From positions 72,357-136,356 of the forward strand of contig NZ_CP059564.1 of the NCBI RefSeq assembly GCF_014054525.1: a stretch of DNA of 64,000 bases, read 5' to 3'. Source of the DNA: Alysiella filiformis. Lineage in GTDB: Bacteria > Pseudomonadota > Gammaproteobacteria > Burkholderiales > Neisseriaceae. The position numbers were made by a program, and so were the translations under genes. Of this stretch, positions 17,774 to 27,287 are shown one piece after another. The first letter of the stretch is position 1; each line of letters opens with the position of its first letter. The notes below the pieces were generated by a model. That model was not told where the DNA came from. It was given only the letters and a program-made list of their open reading frames with translations, and did not search any database.

Positions 17774-19702
17774 TTAGTCTTTTTTGTCTTTCACTTCTTC
17801 AAATTCTGCGTCCACAATGTCATCGTCTTTTTTCTTGGCAGATGATGTCGCGTCAGCAGCAGGGTTTTCGCCATCTTGACCCATGTTGGCGTAAACCAAT
17901 TCGCCCAATTTTTGGCTGGCATTGCCCAAGGCTTCGGTTTTCGCGTCAATGTCTGCTTTGTCATCGCCTTTTACGGCTTCTTCGGTGGCAGCAAGGGCTT
18001 CTTCAATCTTGGCTTTTTCATCGGCAGACAATTTGTCGCCATGTTCTTCCAAAGATTTTTTCACAGAGTGAATCAAGGCTTCTGCTTGGTTGCGGCTTTG
18101 CACCAATTCCACCAATTTTTTGTCTTCGGCGGCGTTGGCTTCTGCGTCTTTAACCATGCGTTCAATTTCTTCCTCGCTCAAACCCGAAGAGCCTTGAATC
18201 GTGATGTTGGCTGCTTTGCCTGTGCCTTTGTCTTTGGCGGAAACGTGCAAAATGCCGTTTGCGTCAATGTCAAAGGTAACTTCAATTTGTGGCACGCCGC
18301 GTGGTGCTGGCGGAATGTCGCCCAAATTGAATTGACCCAAAGATTTGTTGCCCGAGGCGCGTTCGCGTTCGCCTTGCAACACATGAATGGTTACGGCAGC
18401 CTGATTGTTTTCGGCAGTGGAGAACACTTGCGATGCTTTGGTGGGAATGGTGGTGTTTTTGTTGATGAGTTTGGTCATCACACCGCCCATGGTTTCAATG
18501 CCCAAAGACAATGGGGTAACGTCCAACAACAACACGTCATTGCGACCACCACCCAACACTTCGCCTTGAATGGCTGCGCCCACGGCAACGGCTTCGTCTG
18601 GGTTCACGTCTTTGCGTGGTTCTTTGCCGAAAAATTCTTTTACGGCTTCTTGCACTTTGGGCATGCGGGTTTGACCGCCCACCAAAATCACATCGTCAAT
18701 TTCGCTGGCAGACAAACCTGCGTCTTTCAACGCAATGCGGCAAGGTTCAATGGAACGTGCCACCAAATCTTCTACCAAAGCCTCAAACTTGGCGCGGGTG
18801 ATTTTCATTGCCAAGTGTTTGGGACCTGTTGCATCCATTGTGATGTAAGGCAAATTGATTTCGGTTTGCTGACCGCTAGACAATTCAATTTTGGCTTTTT
18901 CTGCGGCTTCTTTCAGGCGTTGCAAAGCCATCACATCGTTTTTCAAATCAATGCCTTGTTCTTTTTTGAACTCGGCAATGATGTGGTCAATAATGCGTTG
19001 GTCAAAGTCTTCGCCGCCCAAGAAGGTGTCGCCATTGGTTGCCAAAACTTCAAATTGTTTGTCGCCATCAATATCGGCAATTTCAATGATGGAAATGTCA
19101 AACGTGCCACCGCCCAAGTCGTAAACCGCGATTTTGCGGTCGCCACCTGATACTTTGTCCATACCGAATGCGAGTGCGGCTGCGGTTGGCTCGTTGATGA
19201 TGCGTTTCACGTCCAAGCCTGCAATGCGACCTGCGTCTTTGGTGGCTTGGCGTTGGCTGTCGTTGAAGTAGGCGGGTACGGTTACCACGGCTTCGGTTAC
19301 TTTTTCGCCCAAATAGGCTTCTGCCGCTTCTTTCATTTTGCGCAACACTTCGGCGGAAATTTGTGGGGGCGACAATTCTTTGCCTTGTGCTTTAACCCAC
19401 GCATCGCCATTTGCCGATTTGATGATTTCAAAGGGCATGGTTTCAATGTCGCGTTGTACTTCTTTGTCTTCAAATTTATGACCAATCAAGCGTTTGGCGG
19501 CATAAATGGTGTTTTTTGCGTTGGTAACGGCTTGGCGTTTGGCGGGCGCGCCCACCAAAATTTCGCCACCGTCCAAATACGCGATAATGGAAGGGGTGGT
19601 GCGTGCGCCTTCTGCGTTTTCAATTACTTTGGTTTGTCCGTTTTCGGAAATTGCCACGCATGAGTTGGTGGTACCCAAGTCAATACCGATTACTTTTGCC
19701 AT
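17774..19702 (-). CDS. dnaK: Chaperone DnaK (Hsp70)
   Basis: A 642-residue ATP-dependent folding chaperone. The N-terminal ATPase opens with [12 protein letters not shown] and includes [13 protein letters not shown] and [21 protein letters not shown]. The substrate-binding domain starts near [18 protein letters not shown]. The C-terminal tail ends [19 protein letters not shown] 19700-19702 is preceded by AGGAGC. The frame runs upstream to 19819, but that extension crosses a DUS and is not coding. Two heat-shock-type promoters lie upstream. No dnaJ or grpE is adjacent, unlike the common arrangement. Very long antisense frames here are shadows. Confidence 0.98.
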   Translation of the reverse strand: MAKVIGIDLGTTNSCVAISENGQTKVIENAEGARTTPSIIAYLDGGEILVGAPAKRQAVTNAKNTIYAAKRLIGHKFEDKEVQRDIETMPFEIIKSANGDAWVKAQGKELSPPQISAEVLRKMKEAAEAYLGEKVTEAVVTVPAYFNDSQRQATKDAGRIAGLDVKRIINEPTAAALAFGMDKVSGGDRKIAVYDLGGGTFDISIIEIADIDGDKQFEVLATNGDTFLGGEDFDQRIIDHIIAEFKKEQGIDLKNDVMALQRLKEAAEKAKIELSSGQQTEINLPYITMDATGPKHLAMKITRAKFEALVEDLVARSIEPCRIALKDAGLSASEIDDVILVGGQTRMPKVQEAVKEFFGKEPRKDVNPDEAVAVGAAIQGEVLGGGRNDVLLLDVTPLSLGIETMGGVMTKLINKNTTIPTKASQVFSTAENNQAAVTIHVLQGERERASGNKSLGQFNLGDIPPAPRGVPQIEVTFDIDANGILHVSAKDKGTGKAANITIQGSSGLSEEEIERMVKDAEANAAEDKKLVELVQSRNQAEALIHSVKKSLEEHGDKLSADEKAKIEEALAATEEAVKGDDKADIDAKTEALGNASQKLGELVYANMGQDGENPAADATSSAKKKDDDIVDAEFEEVKDKKD

Positions 19703-19745
19703 AGTCTTTGCTCCTAAAAATGGGTTTTCTATATTGATGTTTGTC

Positions 19746-19774
19746 ATGTGGGGTGCGACACGATTTTTTTCAAG
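19746..19774 (-). promoter_or_regulatory. Sigma-32 (RpoH) type promoter of dnaK, proximal
   Basis: On the minus strand CTTGAAA (19768-19774) is followed 14 bp later by CCCCACAT (19746-19753). The RpoH consensus is CTTGAAA, 11-16 bp, CCCCATNT, so there is one mismatch. It lies about 45 bp before the dnaK start codon. Confidence 0.8.
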
Positions 19775-19828
19775 TGCTTTGCTGTTTTCAGGCTGCCTGA
19801 AAATGTGTTCCGTTCCCAATGTTTCGCT

Positions 19829-19857
19829 AAATAAGGCGACACAAACCGCTTTTCAAG
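19829..19857 (-). promoter_or_regulatory. Second, weaker sigma-32-like promoter of dnaK
   Basis: CTTGAAA (19851-19857) is followed 14 bp later by CCTTATTT (19829-19836), a partial match to the RpoH -10. The spacing is identical to the proximal promoter. A DUS lies between the two. Confidence 0.4.
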
Positions 19858-19934
19858 GGTAAAATCGGCAAAATATTGCGCTCGGTGGGCGTTTTCTTTG
19901 TTTTATCAATTAAATTTTTCAGGCAGCATGATTT

Positions 19935-20354
19935 ATGGATTTGGGTCAATACGCACAAACTTCGCCTGCTTTGCGGCATTTGTGGCAAAGTACACGTTAT
20001 TTTATTCAGTTGGACGAGCGGTTGAAGGCAATTTTGCCCGCCAATTTGCGTGAACATTGTCGCGTGGCGTGTGTGCAAAATGGGGTGTTGGTGGTGTTTG
20101 CGAAAAACAATATGGCGGCTTCGCGTTTGAAAATGATGTTGCCTGCGCTGTTGCCGCAAATTCAGGATTTGGGCGATGAAATTGGCAAAATTGACGTGAA
20201 AATGCTGCCTGAAACCCCCAAACCGCCACGCGAAAAACATTGTCATTTCAGCCCCAATGTGCTGGATATGTTTGAACACACGGCACAACAGGTGGCACAC
20301 GCCCCTGCTCTGGCACAGGCTTTACGCAATTTGGTGGCGCAACATCGTTCATAA
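19935..20354 (+). CDS. DUF721/DciA-like protein
   Basis: A 139-residue protein. The segment LREHCRVACVQNGVLVVFAKNNMAASRLKMMLPALLPQI (key parts CRVACVQNGVLVVFA and ASRLKMM) has the KH-like pattern of the DUF721 family. Some DUF721 members (DciA) help load the replicative helicase DnaB in bacteria lacking DnaC. The N-terminus is a short helical region and the C-terminus a helical tail. It is divergent from dnaK across about 230 bp. Assignment to DciA rather than another DUF721 role is inference. Confidence 0.75.
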   Translation: MDLGQYAQTSPALRHLWQSTRYFIQLDERLKAILPANLREHCRVACVQNGVLVVFAKNNMAASRLKMMLPALLPQIQDLGDEIGKIDVKMLPETPKPPREKHCHFSPNVLDMFEHTAQQVAHAPALAQALRNLVAQHRS

Positions 20355-20560
20355 AAGAAAAATTCATCGCCCAGCCCAAATCCAAAGTTTGGCAATCAAA
20401 TTGCTGAATGTGGCAAATGACCCAACATTCAGACACAACCTTGGTTTTTGCACAAAAATTGTCGATTTTTGCCACAAAACTGCCACCGATGAATGTTGAT
20501 TTGCCACCAAAATGTTTTCAGGCTGCCTGAAAACATTTGCCCAACCACAGGATTTGAATC

Positions 20561-21658
20561 ATGACAACACTCAAACACTGTTCTACCAACGAAAAAATCA
20601 ACACAGGCAGGCAGCTTGAATTTGACCTTGCCAAAGCCTTGGCGATTGTGTTCATGGCTTGGGTGCATACGCTGGAAGAAACCGAATCGGTCAGCGAAGC
20701 CCTTATGCCCACGCTGATTGAAAAGGTATTTGGTGGTCCTTTTGCTGCGCCCGTGTTTATGGTGGCATTGGGCATTGGCTTGGTGTACACCAAACACGCC
20801 ACCGCCAGCCATTTTGCCAAACGGGGCATTGAGTTGCTCATCATTGGTTTTTTGCTCAATGTGGTGCGTTTTGTGCTGCCTGCGGTGTGGAAAGCGGTGG
20901 GCTTATCACAAGATTTTGATTACGAATCGGAAATTGCATGGTTGGTCAGTGTTGATATATTGCAATTTGCGGGTTTGGCGTTTTTGTATTTTGCTTTGGC
21001 GGCTAAATATCGGTTTAGCCCCACAGTGTTGGCAATCGTTGCGGTGGTGTGTTCATTGCTCGGCATGGCATTGCAGGGCATGAGCATAGACAACCACATC
21101 GGCAAACAATTTTTGGGCTATTTTTGGGCAGCCAGCGATGAAACGTTTTTCCCATTTTTGAATTGGTTGATTTTTCCCACTTTTGGCTATCTGTTTGGTT
21201 TGTTGTGGCAAAAATGTGCCGATAAAGACCGTTTCTATCGCTACGCCACCCCCATTGGCATGATTTTGGGCGTGGGCTACATGGCGTTTGCGCTGAATGC
21301 CGAATGGGGCATGTACAACAGCGAAATAACCAATTCACACTATTACATGAATTTGCTTGATGCCAGTTTCATTTTGATGTTTGTGGTGGGCTGGTTTGGC
21401 GTGTGTCATTGGTTGCTGCGGATTTTGCCGCAAAAAGTTTTTTTGCCCATGTTCAATTTAAGCAGAAACATCAATCAGGTTTATTGTATCCATTGGATTA
21501 TTTTGGGCTTTTTTGGTGTGTGGTTTCGGGACTTTTTACACAAAACCGAATTGCCCGTGTGGGAAGTCAGCGTGTATGCCGCTTTGATTTTGTTGGTATC
21601 GGGCATATTGGCGGAAATTTATGTGCGCCACATCAAAAAAATGATTTTTAAATCATAA
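20561..21658 (+). CDS. HGSNAT-like / acyltransferase family membrane protein
   Basis: A 365-residue protein with about ten transmembrane helices. The first segment, RQLEFDLAKALAIVFMAWVHTLEE, has the R-x-x-x-x-D-x-x-[KR]-A-x-A-[IM] pattern and conserved His of heparan-alpha-glucosaminide N-acetyltransferase-like (YeiB/OpgC-type) proteins. These move acyl groups across the membrane onto sugars or other acceptors. The acceptor here is unknown. ATG 20561 follows AGGATTTG. It is flanked by DUS copies at 20517 and 21668, and is probably a single-gene unit. Confidence 0.75.
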   Translation: MTTLKHCSTNEKINTGRQLEFDLAKALAIVFMAWVHTLEETESVSEALMPTLIEKVFGGPFAAPVFMVALGIGLVYTKHATASHFAKRGIELLIIGFLLNVVRFVLPAVWKAVGLSQDFDYESEIAWLVSVDILQFAGLAFLYFALAAKYRFSPTVLAIVAVVCSLLGMALQGMSIDNHIGKQFLGYFWAASDETFFPFLNWLIFPTFGYLFGLLWQKCADKDRFYRYATPIGMILGVGYMAFALNAEWGMYNSEITNSHYYMNLLDASFILMFVVGWFGVCHWLLRILPQKVFLPMFNLSRNINQVYCIHWIILGFFGVWFRDFLHKTELPVWEVSVYAALILLVSGILAEIYVRHIKKMIFKS

Positions 21659-21727
21659 AAACGGATTTTCAGGCTGCCTGAAACGCCATTTTTCAAAAAA
21701 ATCAATCTAACAAGGAAAAAACCATTT

Positions 21728-22534
21728 ATGTTGTTTAAAATACCAACCATTGCCTTATCTGTGGTCTTGGGTTTGGGATTGAGCGCGTGTGGCAAAGAAA
21801 AAGAAGTTGCACCTGCCGCCGCGTCTGCGCCTGCCGAACAAACGGTGGCAGAATACCGCATTCGCACCACCAACCAGCCCTATCCCCCGTTCAATATTTA
21901 CAATCCCGACAACACCATTAGCGGTTTGGAAGCCGATGTGTTGGCAGCCATTGCCAAAGACCAAAACATCAAAATCACCCATGTGCCTTATGTGTGGGAT
22001 GTCATGTTTACCGATTTGAAAGGCGGCAATGCCGATATGGTGGGCGGTGGCTTGGTCAAAAGCGATTACAACACCGAAGAAATTGTTGCCAGCATACCTT
22101 ATATGCGCGCGCCCGATTGCGTGGTAGCCAGCAAACCCAGCAATTTGGATAATTGGCACAAACGCAAAGTCGCCCTGCGCGAAGAAGACGATGAAGAAGA
22201 AGACTTAATGCAAAACTTTGGTGTGGCGCGAGACAATATTGTGTATGTTCGCAGTCAATATCAGGGTTTGCAACAACTTTTGGCTGGCACCATACCCACC
22301 ATGATGAGCGATTGCAGCGTGATTCGCTATTACATCAGACAATCATTTATCGATAAAAAAGACCAATTCCATTTGAAAGAATTGCCACGCACTGAAAGCG
22401 ATGTGGATGCCAATGAAAACATCATCTTTGGCGTACGCAAAGACCAAACCGAATTGTTGCAAAAAATCAATCAAGGCATTACCAATTTGAAAGCCAATGG
22501 CGAATTGGAACGCATTTTGCAAAGATGGCAATAA
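21728..22534 (+). CDS. Periplasmic amino-acid-type solute-binding lipoprotein (SBP family 3)
   Basis: A 268-residue lipoprotein with signal MLFKIPTIALSVVLGLGLSACG (lipobox LSAC). The domain begins with YRIRTTNQPYPPFNIY and ends ELERILQRWQ, as in family 3 binding proteins for polar amino acids. Two Cys, in APDCVV and MSDCSV, are matched by Cys at the same places in the paralog at 32766-33581; they may form a disulfide across the two lobes. No ABC permease or ATPase is adjacent, so it may serve a distant transporter or act as a sensor or adhesin. A DUS lies upstream at 21668. Confidence 0.85.
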   Translation: MLFKIPTIALSVVLGLGLSACGKEKEVAPAAASAPAEQTVAEYRIRTTNQPYPPFNIYNPDNTISGLEADVLAAIAKDQNIKITHVPYVWDVMFTDLKGGNADMVGGGLVKSDYNTEEIVASIPYMRAPDCVVASKPSNLDNWHKRKVALREEDDEEEDLMQNFGVARDNIVYVRSQYQGLQQLLAGTIPTMMSDCSVIRYYIRQSFIDKKDQFHLKELPRTESDVDANENIIFGVRKDQTELLQKINQGITNLKANGELERILQRWQ

Positions 22535-22540
22535 ATCATT

Positions 22541-22568
22541 TTGATTTTGCAATAAAAATCCTTATAAT
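22541..22568 (+). promoter_or_regulatory. Sigma-70 promoter upstream of miaB
   Basis: TTGATT at 22541-22546, a 16-bp spacer and a perfect TATAAT at 22563-22568. It overlaps the end of the preceding gene region and would give a leader of about 110 nt containing two DUS copies. Confidence 0.55.
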
Positions 22569-22683
22569 ACGCGGTTTTATTCCTTTTCAGGCAGCCTTTT
22601 TGTTTTTCAGGCAGCCTGAAAAATTTTTTTTAATCAGATGAATCAGCCCCGCAATTACGGGCTACCTGACGAAAGCACAAACC

Positions 22684-24006
22684 ATGAAAAAAGTTTTTAT
22701 CCGCACCTTTGGCTGCCAAATGAACGAATACGACAGCGAAAAAATGCTCTCCGTATTAGCCGAAGGCGATGAATTGGAACAGGTTTCCGAACCCGAACAA
22801 GCCGACATCATTTTGTTCAACACCTGCTCGGTGCGCGAAAAAGCGCAAGAAAAGGTGTTTTCCGATTTGGGTCGCGTAAAACATCTGAAAAAACAAAATC
22901 CCAATTTAATCATTGGTGTAGGCGGTTGCGTGGCATCCCAAGAGGGCGAAGCCATTGTGCAACGCGCCCCTTATGTGGACGTGGTGTTTGGCCCTCAAAC
23001 TTTGCACCGCTTGCCCAAAATGATTATGGACAAGGAAACCACAGGCTTGTCGCAAGTGGACATTTCTTTCCCCGAAATTGAAAAATTTGACCACCTGCCC
23101 CCTGCACGTGTGGAAGGCGGCAGCGCGTTCATTTCCATTATGGAAGGCTGCTCCAAATATTGCAGTTTCTGTGTGGTGCCTTATACGCGCGGCGAAGAAT
23201 TTTCGCGTCCACTCAATGATGTTTTGACGGAAATTGCGGGCTTGGCGCAACAAGGCGTGAAAGAAATCAACCTGTTGGGACAAAACGTGAACGCCTATCG
23301 CGGTGCAATGGACGATGGCGAAATTTGCGATTTTGCGACTTTATTGCGGATTGTGCATGAAATTCCTGAAATTGAGCGCATTCGTTTCACCACCAGCCAC
23401 CCACGCGAATTTTCAGACGCGATTATTGAATGCTACCGCGATTTGCCCAAATTGGTGTCGCATTTGCATTTGCCGATTCAAAGCGGCTCCGACCGCGTGT
23501 TGAGCGCGATGAAACGCGGCTACACGGCTTTGGAATACAAATCCATTATCCGCAAATTGCGTGCCATTCGCCCTGATTTGTGTTTGAGTTCGGATTTCAT
23601 TGTCGGTTTCCCAGGCGAAACGGAACGCGAATTTGAGCAAACTTTGAAATTGGTTAAAGACATTGCTTTTGATTTGAGTTTTGTGTTCATTTACAGCCCA
23701 CGCCCTGGTACACCAGCCGCGAATCTGCCAGACGATACGCCCCACGAAGAAAAAGTCCGCCGCTTGGAAGCCTTGAACGAAGTGATTGAGGCGGAAACGG
23801 CACGCATCAACCAAACCATGCTCGGCACAATCCAACGCTGCTTGGTGGAAGGCGTGTCCAAAAAAGACCCTGATATGTTGCAAGCGCGTACCGCCAATAA
23901 TCGCGTGGTCAATTTTTTTGGCGATGTGTCGCTGATTAACCAAATGGTGGAAATTGAAATCACGGAAGCGTTTACGTTCAGTTTGCGTGGCGAATTGGTG
24001 GAATAA
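22684..24006 (+). CDS. miaB: tRNA-2-methylthio-N6-dimethylallyladenosine synthase
   Basis: A 440-residue radical-SAM methylthiotransferase that adds the methylthio group to i6A37 of tRNAs reading U-starting codons. The N-terminal UPF0004 domain starts [20 protein letters not shown], with cluster Cys in FGCQMN, FNTCSVR and GVGGCVA. The radical SAM motif is CSKYCSFC (about residue 155). The C-terminal TRAM domain covers roughly the last 65 residues. Length fits the family. The partner gene miaA is not in the window. The stop is 2-5 bp from a family B repeat. Confidence 0.97.
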   Translation: MKKVFIRTFGCQMNEYDSEKMLSVLAEGDELEQVSEPEQADIILFNTCSVREKAQEKVFSDLGRVKHLKKQNPNLIIGVGGCVASQEGEAIVQRAPYVDVVFGPQTLHRLPKMIMDKETTGLSQVDISFPEIEKFDHLPPARVEGGSAFISIMEGCSKYCSFCVVPYTRGEEFSRPLNDVLTEIAGLAQQGVKEINLLGQNVNAYRGAMDDGEICDFATLLRIVHEIPEIERIRFTTSHPREFSDAIIECYRDLPKLVSHLHLPIQSGSDRVLSAMKRGYTALEYKSIIRKLRAIRPDLCLSSDFIVGFPGETEREFEQTLKLVKDIAFDLSFVFIYSPRPGTPAANLPDDTPHEEKVRRLEALNEVIEAETARINQTMLGTIQRCLVEGVSKKDPDMLQARTANNRVVNFFGDVSLINQMVEIEITEAFTFSLRGELVE

Positions 24007-24007
24007 G

Positions 24008-24176
24008 GTGAACTCGGGATAAGTAACTGTCAATGCGCCAATAAATCAACCCTCTCTCCCTGTGGGAAAGCGTTGGAGAGAGGGCTTTGAGCAGCATGCC
24101 CTCTCCCCAGCCCTCTCCCACAGGGCGAGGGAGTAAAGTTACTTAAATTTATCAATGACTTTTATCCCAAACTCGC
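24008..24176. mobile_element. Family B miniature element
   Basis: The left end GTGAACTCGGGATAAG and the right end CTTTTATCCCAAACTCGCA form imperfect inverted repeats of the same type as the element at 9421-9594, in the opposite orientation. The GC-rich hairpin core (CCCTCTCC... blocks) lies between. It starts 2 bp after the miaB stop. No clear target duplication could be seen here. It fills most of the 258-bp gap to the next gene. Confidence 0.75.
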
Positions 24177-24264
24177 ATTAGAATCACAATTTTCAGGCTG
24201 TCTGTATTGATTTTTTCAACGCAGGCAGCCTGAAAAACCATTTGTTTGTAAAAAGGATTGATTT

Positions 24265-25074
24265 ATGTCGTTTACGGTTGCTTTGATTATCACAACTTAC
24301 AATCGCCCTGACGCTTTGGCGCACGTTTTGCAATCGGCAATGCAACAAAGCCGCTTGCCCGATGAAATCATCATCGCCGATGACGGCTCGGACGAACGCA
24401 CCGCGCAAGTGATTCAGGCAGCCGCCAAGCAATCGCCCATGCCCCTGCACCACGCATGGCAACCTGACGATGGCTTTCGTGCCGCGCAAAGTCGCAATCG
24501 GGCTTTGGCATTGGCAAAGTGCGATTACATCATCATGATTGATGGCGATATGCTCCTGCACCCCGAATTTGTTGCCGACCACCTGCGTATTGCCAAAAAA
24601 GGCTTTTGGGTTCAAGGCAGCCGTGTTTTGCTGACGGAAGATTTGACGGCTGAAATTTTGGCGCAACCTTTGCCCAATCCCTGTGTGATTTCAGGCAGCC
24701 ACGCTGGGGTTTTGAAAAAACACGCCACTTGGCGTTTGCCGTTTTTGAGTCGCTATTGGGCGCGGTGTTTGGGCAAAAGCAAAAAGTCGGTTAAAACGTG
24801 CAATTTGGCGGTGTTTCGTGAAGACGCTTTGCGAATCAATGGTTTTAACAATGAATTTGTGGGCTGGGGGCGCGAAGACGATGAATTTGCCGCCCGTTTG
24901 CAACACGCTGGGATGCAACGTGCCAATTTGCGCTGGGCTGGCGTGGCGTATCATTTGTGGCACAAGGAATCCGACCGCGCCGCTTTGCCGCGCAATGAAG
25001 CCTTGTTAAGCCAAACTTTATCGCAAAAATTGACGCGCTGTGAAAATGGCGTTGATGTGTTTCTGCAAAAATGA
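24265..25074 (+). CDS. Family 2 glycosyltransferase
   Basis: A 269-residue GT-A enzyme of unknown acceptor. SFTVALIITTYNRPDAL and IIADDGSDERT form the nucleotide-sugar binding N-terminus. MIDGDMLLHPEF gives the DxD metal motif (DGD, about residue 93). CNLAVFREDALRINGFNNEFVGWGREDDEF matches the C-terminal galactosyltransferase-type motif (core FVGWGREDDE), whose Glu-Asp is usually catalytic. It has no transmembrane segment, so it probably acts at the inner face of the membrane on a lipopolysaccharide or capsule precursor. No other polysaccharide genes are adjacent. Confidence 0.85.
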   Translation: MSFTVALIITTYNRPDALAHVLQSAMQQSRLPDEIIIADDGSDERTAQVIQAAAKQSPMPLHHAWQPDDGFRAAQSRNRALALAKCDYIIMIDGDMLLHPEFVADHLRIAKKGFWVQGSRVLLTEDLTAEILAQPLPNPCVISGSHAGVLKKHATWRLPFLSRYWARCLGKSKKSVKTCNLAVFREDALRINGFNNEFVGWGREDDEFAARLQHAGMQRANLRWAGVAYHLWHKESDRAALPRNEALLSQTLSQKLTRCENGVDVFLQK

Positions 25075-25076
25075 GG

Positions 25077-25310
25077 TTTCAGGCAGCCTTTCGCTGCGCC
25101 ACAAAAAATAAAATGGGGTGTTTTGGGATTTCGCGCGGGCGACCTACTTTTTAAAAAAGTAAGCCAAACACCTTAAAATACATCTATTTTATTGATGAAA
25201 AACAGTATTTTGTTGTTTTCAGGCTGCCTGAAAGTGCTGTTGAGACGCAAATCGTTGAGCATGGATTTATTTGGCTTACTTTTTTAAAAAGTCAGTCGCC
25301 GAAGGCAAAA
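25077..25310. repeat. Pair of family C repeats in opposite orientation around a DUS
   Basis: 25077-25172 is a long copy (partial DUS, CAAAAAATAAAATGG, then CTACTTTTTAAAAAAGTAAG). 25261-25310 is an inverted short copy (GGCTTACTTTTTTAAAAAGT then GTCGCCGAAGGC). The DUS at 25218-25232 sits between. Together with the family A element that follows, it fills the 464-bp gap before gloA; no gene is visible. Confidence 0.65.
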
Positions 25311-25341
25311 AAACTTTTTGGTGGAAACAGTAAAAGGCAGC

Positions 25342-25497
25342 CTGAAACTTTTGCAAAAATCGGTTCGTAGGGGCAGATTTCATATCTGCCCCGTTTGAGC
25401 TTGTGGCAATTTTCATTTTCATCAATAAATTGAAAAAAGGGCGGATATGAAATCCGCCCCTACGTCAGCTTGCAAGTGGGTTTTGCAAAAGTTTCAG
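25342..25497. mobile_element. Family A miniature element
   Basis: 156 bp with ends CTGAAACTTTTGCAAAA and TTTTGCAAAAGTTTCAG. Inside are the two hairpins GCAGATTTCATATCTGC and GCGGATATGAAATCCGC, separated by an AT-rich centre. The left flank is GGCAGC and the right flank CCTGAAAAT, so the two ends together look like a DUS split and partly duplicated by insertion. Confidence 0.8.
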
Positions 25498-25538
25498 CCT
25501 GAAAATCACATTCAGGCTGCCTGAAACATTTTGACCGA

Positions 25539-25946
25539 TTAAGCAGAATAAGTATCCGCACCGCTTTGTTTTTGAATGAATTCAATTTTGTAGCCGTCTG
25601 GGTCTTCCACAAAGGCGATGACGGTGGTGCCGTGTTTCATTGCCCCTGCCTCGCGCACCACTTTGCCGCCTTTGGCGCGTACCGCATCGCAAGCGGCATA
25701 GGCATCGTCCACTTCAATGGCGATGTGTCCGTAGCCTGTGCCGATGTCGTAGCTGCTGGTGTCCCAGTTGTGGGTCAGTTCCAATACGGCGGTTTCGCTT
25801 TCTTCGCCATAGCCCACGAATGCCAATGTGAATTTGCCTTCGGGATAATCTTTGCGGCGCAACAATTTCATGCCCAAAACTTCTGTATAAAAATTCAACG
25901 ACTTATCCAAATCACCCACGCGCAACATGGTGTGCAAAATACGCAT
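25539..25946 (-). CDS. gloA: Lactoylglutathione lyase (glyoxalase I)
   Basis: A 135-residue enzyme, the usual bacterial length, converting the methylglyoxal-glutathione hemithioacetal to S-lactoylglutathione. [26 protein letters not shown] holds the metal-binding His (HTMLR). Later ligands are in [17 protein letters not shown] and IEFIQ. The all-bacterial Ni-type arrangement is expected. ATG 25944-25946 follows AGGAAC. It is divergent from fabH. Confidence 0.97.
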   Translation of the reverse strand: MRILHTMLRVGDLDKSLNFYTEVLGMKLLRRKDYPEGKFTLAFVGYGEESETAVLELTHNWDTSSYDIGTGYGHIAIEVDDAYAACDAVRAKGGKVVREAGAMKHGTTVIAFVEDPDGYKIEFIQKQSGADTYSA

Positions 25947-26059
25947 TTTTGTGTTCCTTTTTATCAATTATTGTGAAAACGCGCATTTTAGCACAAACAA
26001 AATCCGCATTTTGCACTACAATCTTGTTTAACAAAAAACCATTGACAAGGATACACGCC

Positions 26060-27019
26060 ATGCAATATGCCAAAATTTTGGGTTCAGGCAGCCATTTGCC
26101 CTCCAACCGCGTTAGCAATGACGATTTAGCCCAACGCATTGACACATCAGATGAATGGATTACCACGCGCACAGGCATTAAAGCGCGACACATCGCCGCC
26201 GAACACGAAAAAACCAGCGATTTGGCGGTTCAGGCAGCCTTAAAAGCCTTGCACAATGCCAAAATGTCTGCCGATGAAATTGACTTAATCGTGTTGGCAA
26301 CCACCACGCCCGATATGCAGTTTCCTGCCACCGCCACCATTGTGCAACACAAATTGGGCATAGCAGGCTGCCCCGCTTTTGACGTGCAAGCGGTGTGTGC
26401 TGGATTCATGTACGCGCTGACCACCGCCCAAGCCTACATTCAAAGCGGCATGGTAAGCAAAGCCTTGGTCATTGGCGCAGACATTTTCAGCCGCATTGTG
26501 GATTGGAACGACCGTGCCACTTGCGTGTTGTTTGGCGATGGCGCAGGCGCGGTGGTGCTGGGCGCGAGCGATGAAGCGGGCATCATTCACAGCCGTTTGC
26601 ACGCCGATGGGGCGCATTTGGATTTGCTGCAAGTGCCAGCGCAAATGTGCGAAGGGCAAATTTGCGGTTCGCCCTTTGTGAAAATGGACGGGCAAGGCGT
26701 GTTCAAATTTGCCGTGAAGCAACTTTCTGCCGTAGCCGACCAAGTGTTGCGCGAATCCCATCACAGCAAAGAGCAAATTGACTGGCTCATTCCCCACCAA
26801 GCCAACCGCCGCATCATTGAAGCCACCGCCAAACATTTGAATTTGAGCATGGACAAAGTGATTTTGACCGTGCAAGAACACGCCAACACATCAGCCGCGT
26901 CCATACCTTTGGCTTTGGACGCGGGCATTCAAGACGGTCGCATTCAGCGCGGACAAAAATTGTTGTTGGAAGGCATAGGTGGCGGTTTTGCGTGGGGCGC
27001 GGTGTTGATTCAATATTGA
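26060..27019 (+). CDS. fabH: 3-oxoacyl-ACP synthase III
   Basis: A 319-residue condensing enzyme that starts fatty-acid synthesis from acetyl-CoA and malonyl-ACP. The Cys-His-Asn triad is visible: the Cys in DVQAVCAGFMYAL (about 112), the His in LIPHQANRRI (about 246) and the Asn in QEHANTSAASIP (about 276). ATG 26060 is preceded by AAGGAT. The usual neighbours (plsX, fabD) are absent, so it is probably transcribed alone or from the gap shared with gloA. Confidence 0.97.
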   Translation: MQYAKILGSGSHLPSNRVSNDDLAQRIDTSDEWITTRTGIKARHIAAEHEKTSDLAVQAALKALHNAKMSADEIDLIVLATTTPDMQFPATATIVQHKLGIAGCPAFDVQAVCAGFMYALTTAQAYIQSGMVSKALVIGADIFSRIVDWNDRATCVLFGDGAGAVVLGASDEAGIIHSRLHADGAHLDLLQVPAQMCEGQICGSPFVKMDGQGVFKFAVKQLSAVADQVLRESHHSKEQIDWLIPHQANRRIIEATAKHLNLSMDKVILTVQEHANTSAASIPLALDAGIQDGRIQRGQKLLLEGIGGGFAWGAVLIQY

Positions 27020-27063
27020 TTTTTTTGTGAAATTTTGGTTTCAGGCTGCCTGAAAGGGAAAAT

Positions 27064-27264
27064 ATGCTGACATTGGATTTACCACCACACATTGAACAAG
27101 CCATTATTCATCAAGCACAAGGCGTGAGCATCAACGAATTGATTACACGCTGGGCAAAGCAAGATGATGTTTTATTAACGGATTTTTTCAAAACCACATC
27201 CCAAATCGCGGCATTTGAAAACACCGACCCTGTGGCATATCAAAGGGCAATGCGCGATGAATAG
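27064..27264 (+). CDS. Small antitoxin-like protein, 66 aa
   Basis: MLTLDLPPHIEQAIIHQAQG followed by SINELITRWAKQDD has the strand-helix-helix look of a ribbon-helix-helix type antitoxin N-terminus. The acidic C-terminus ends AYQRAMRDE. GGGA precedes the ATG. A second reading frame starts at ATG 27258, overlapping the last codons of this gene, as is usual for antitoxin-toxin operons, but is broken after about ten codons by a repeat element. I therefore regard it as a possible orphan antitoxin. Function is not proven. Confidence 0.55.
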   Translation: MLTLDLPPHIEQAIIHQAQGVSINELITRWAKQDDVLLTDFFKTTSQIAAFENTDPVAYQRAMRDE

Positions 27265-27287
27265 CATGACGTTTCTTAATCCAAATT
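27258..27287 (+). pseudogene. Possible toxin remnant cut off by repeat insertion
   Basis: ATG at 27258 overlaps the antitoxin-like stop (ATGAATAG). It encodes MNSMTFLNPN before running into the DUS end of the mosaic element at 27286. Downstream of the element only about 30 bp remain before galE, so any toxin body has been lost. This is inferred only from the overlap geometry. Confidence 0.3.

Noticed and set aside
17876-19150. 424-codon open frame antisense to dnaK
   Set aside because: It mirrors dnaK codon bias, has Phe/Cys/His-rich nonsense composition and no family likeness; dnaK is certain on the other strand.
21728-22534. Idea that the two binding lipoproteins form part of a complete ABC transporter operon
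   Set aside because: No permease or ATPase gene lies near either copy in this window.
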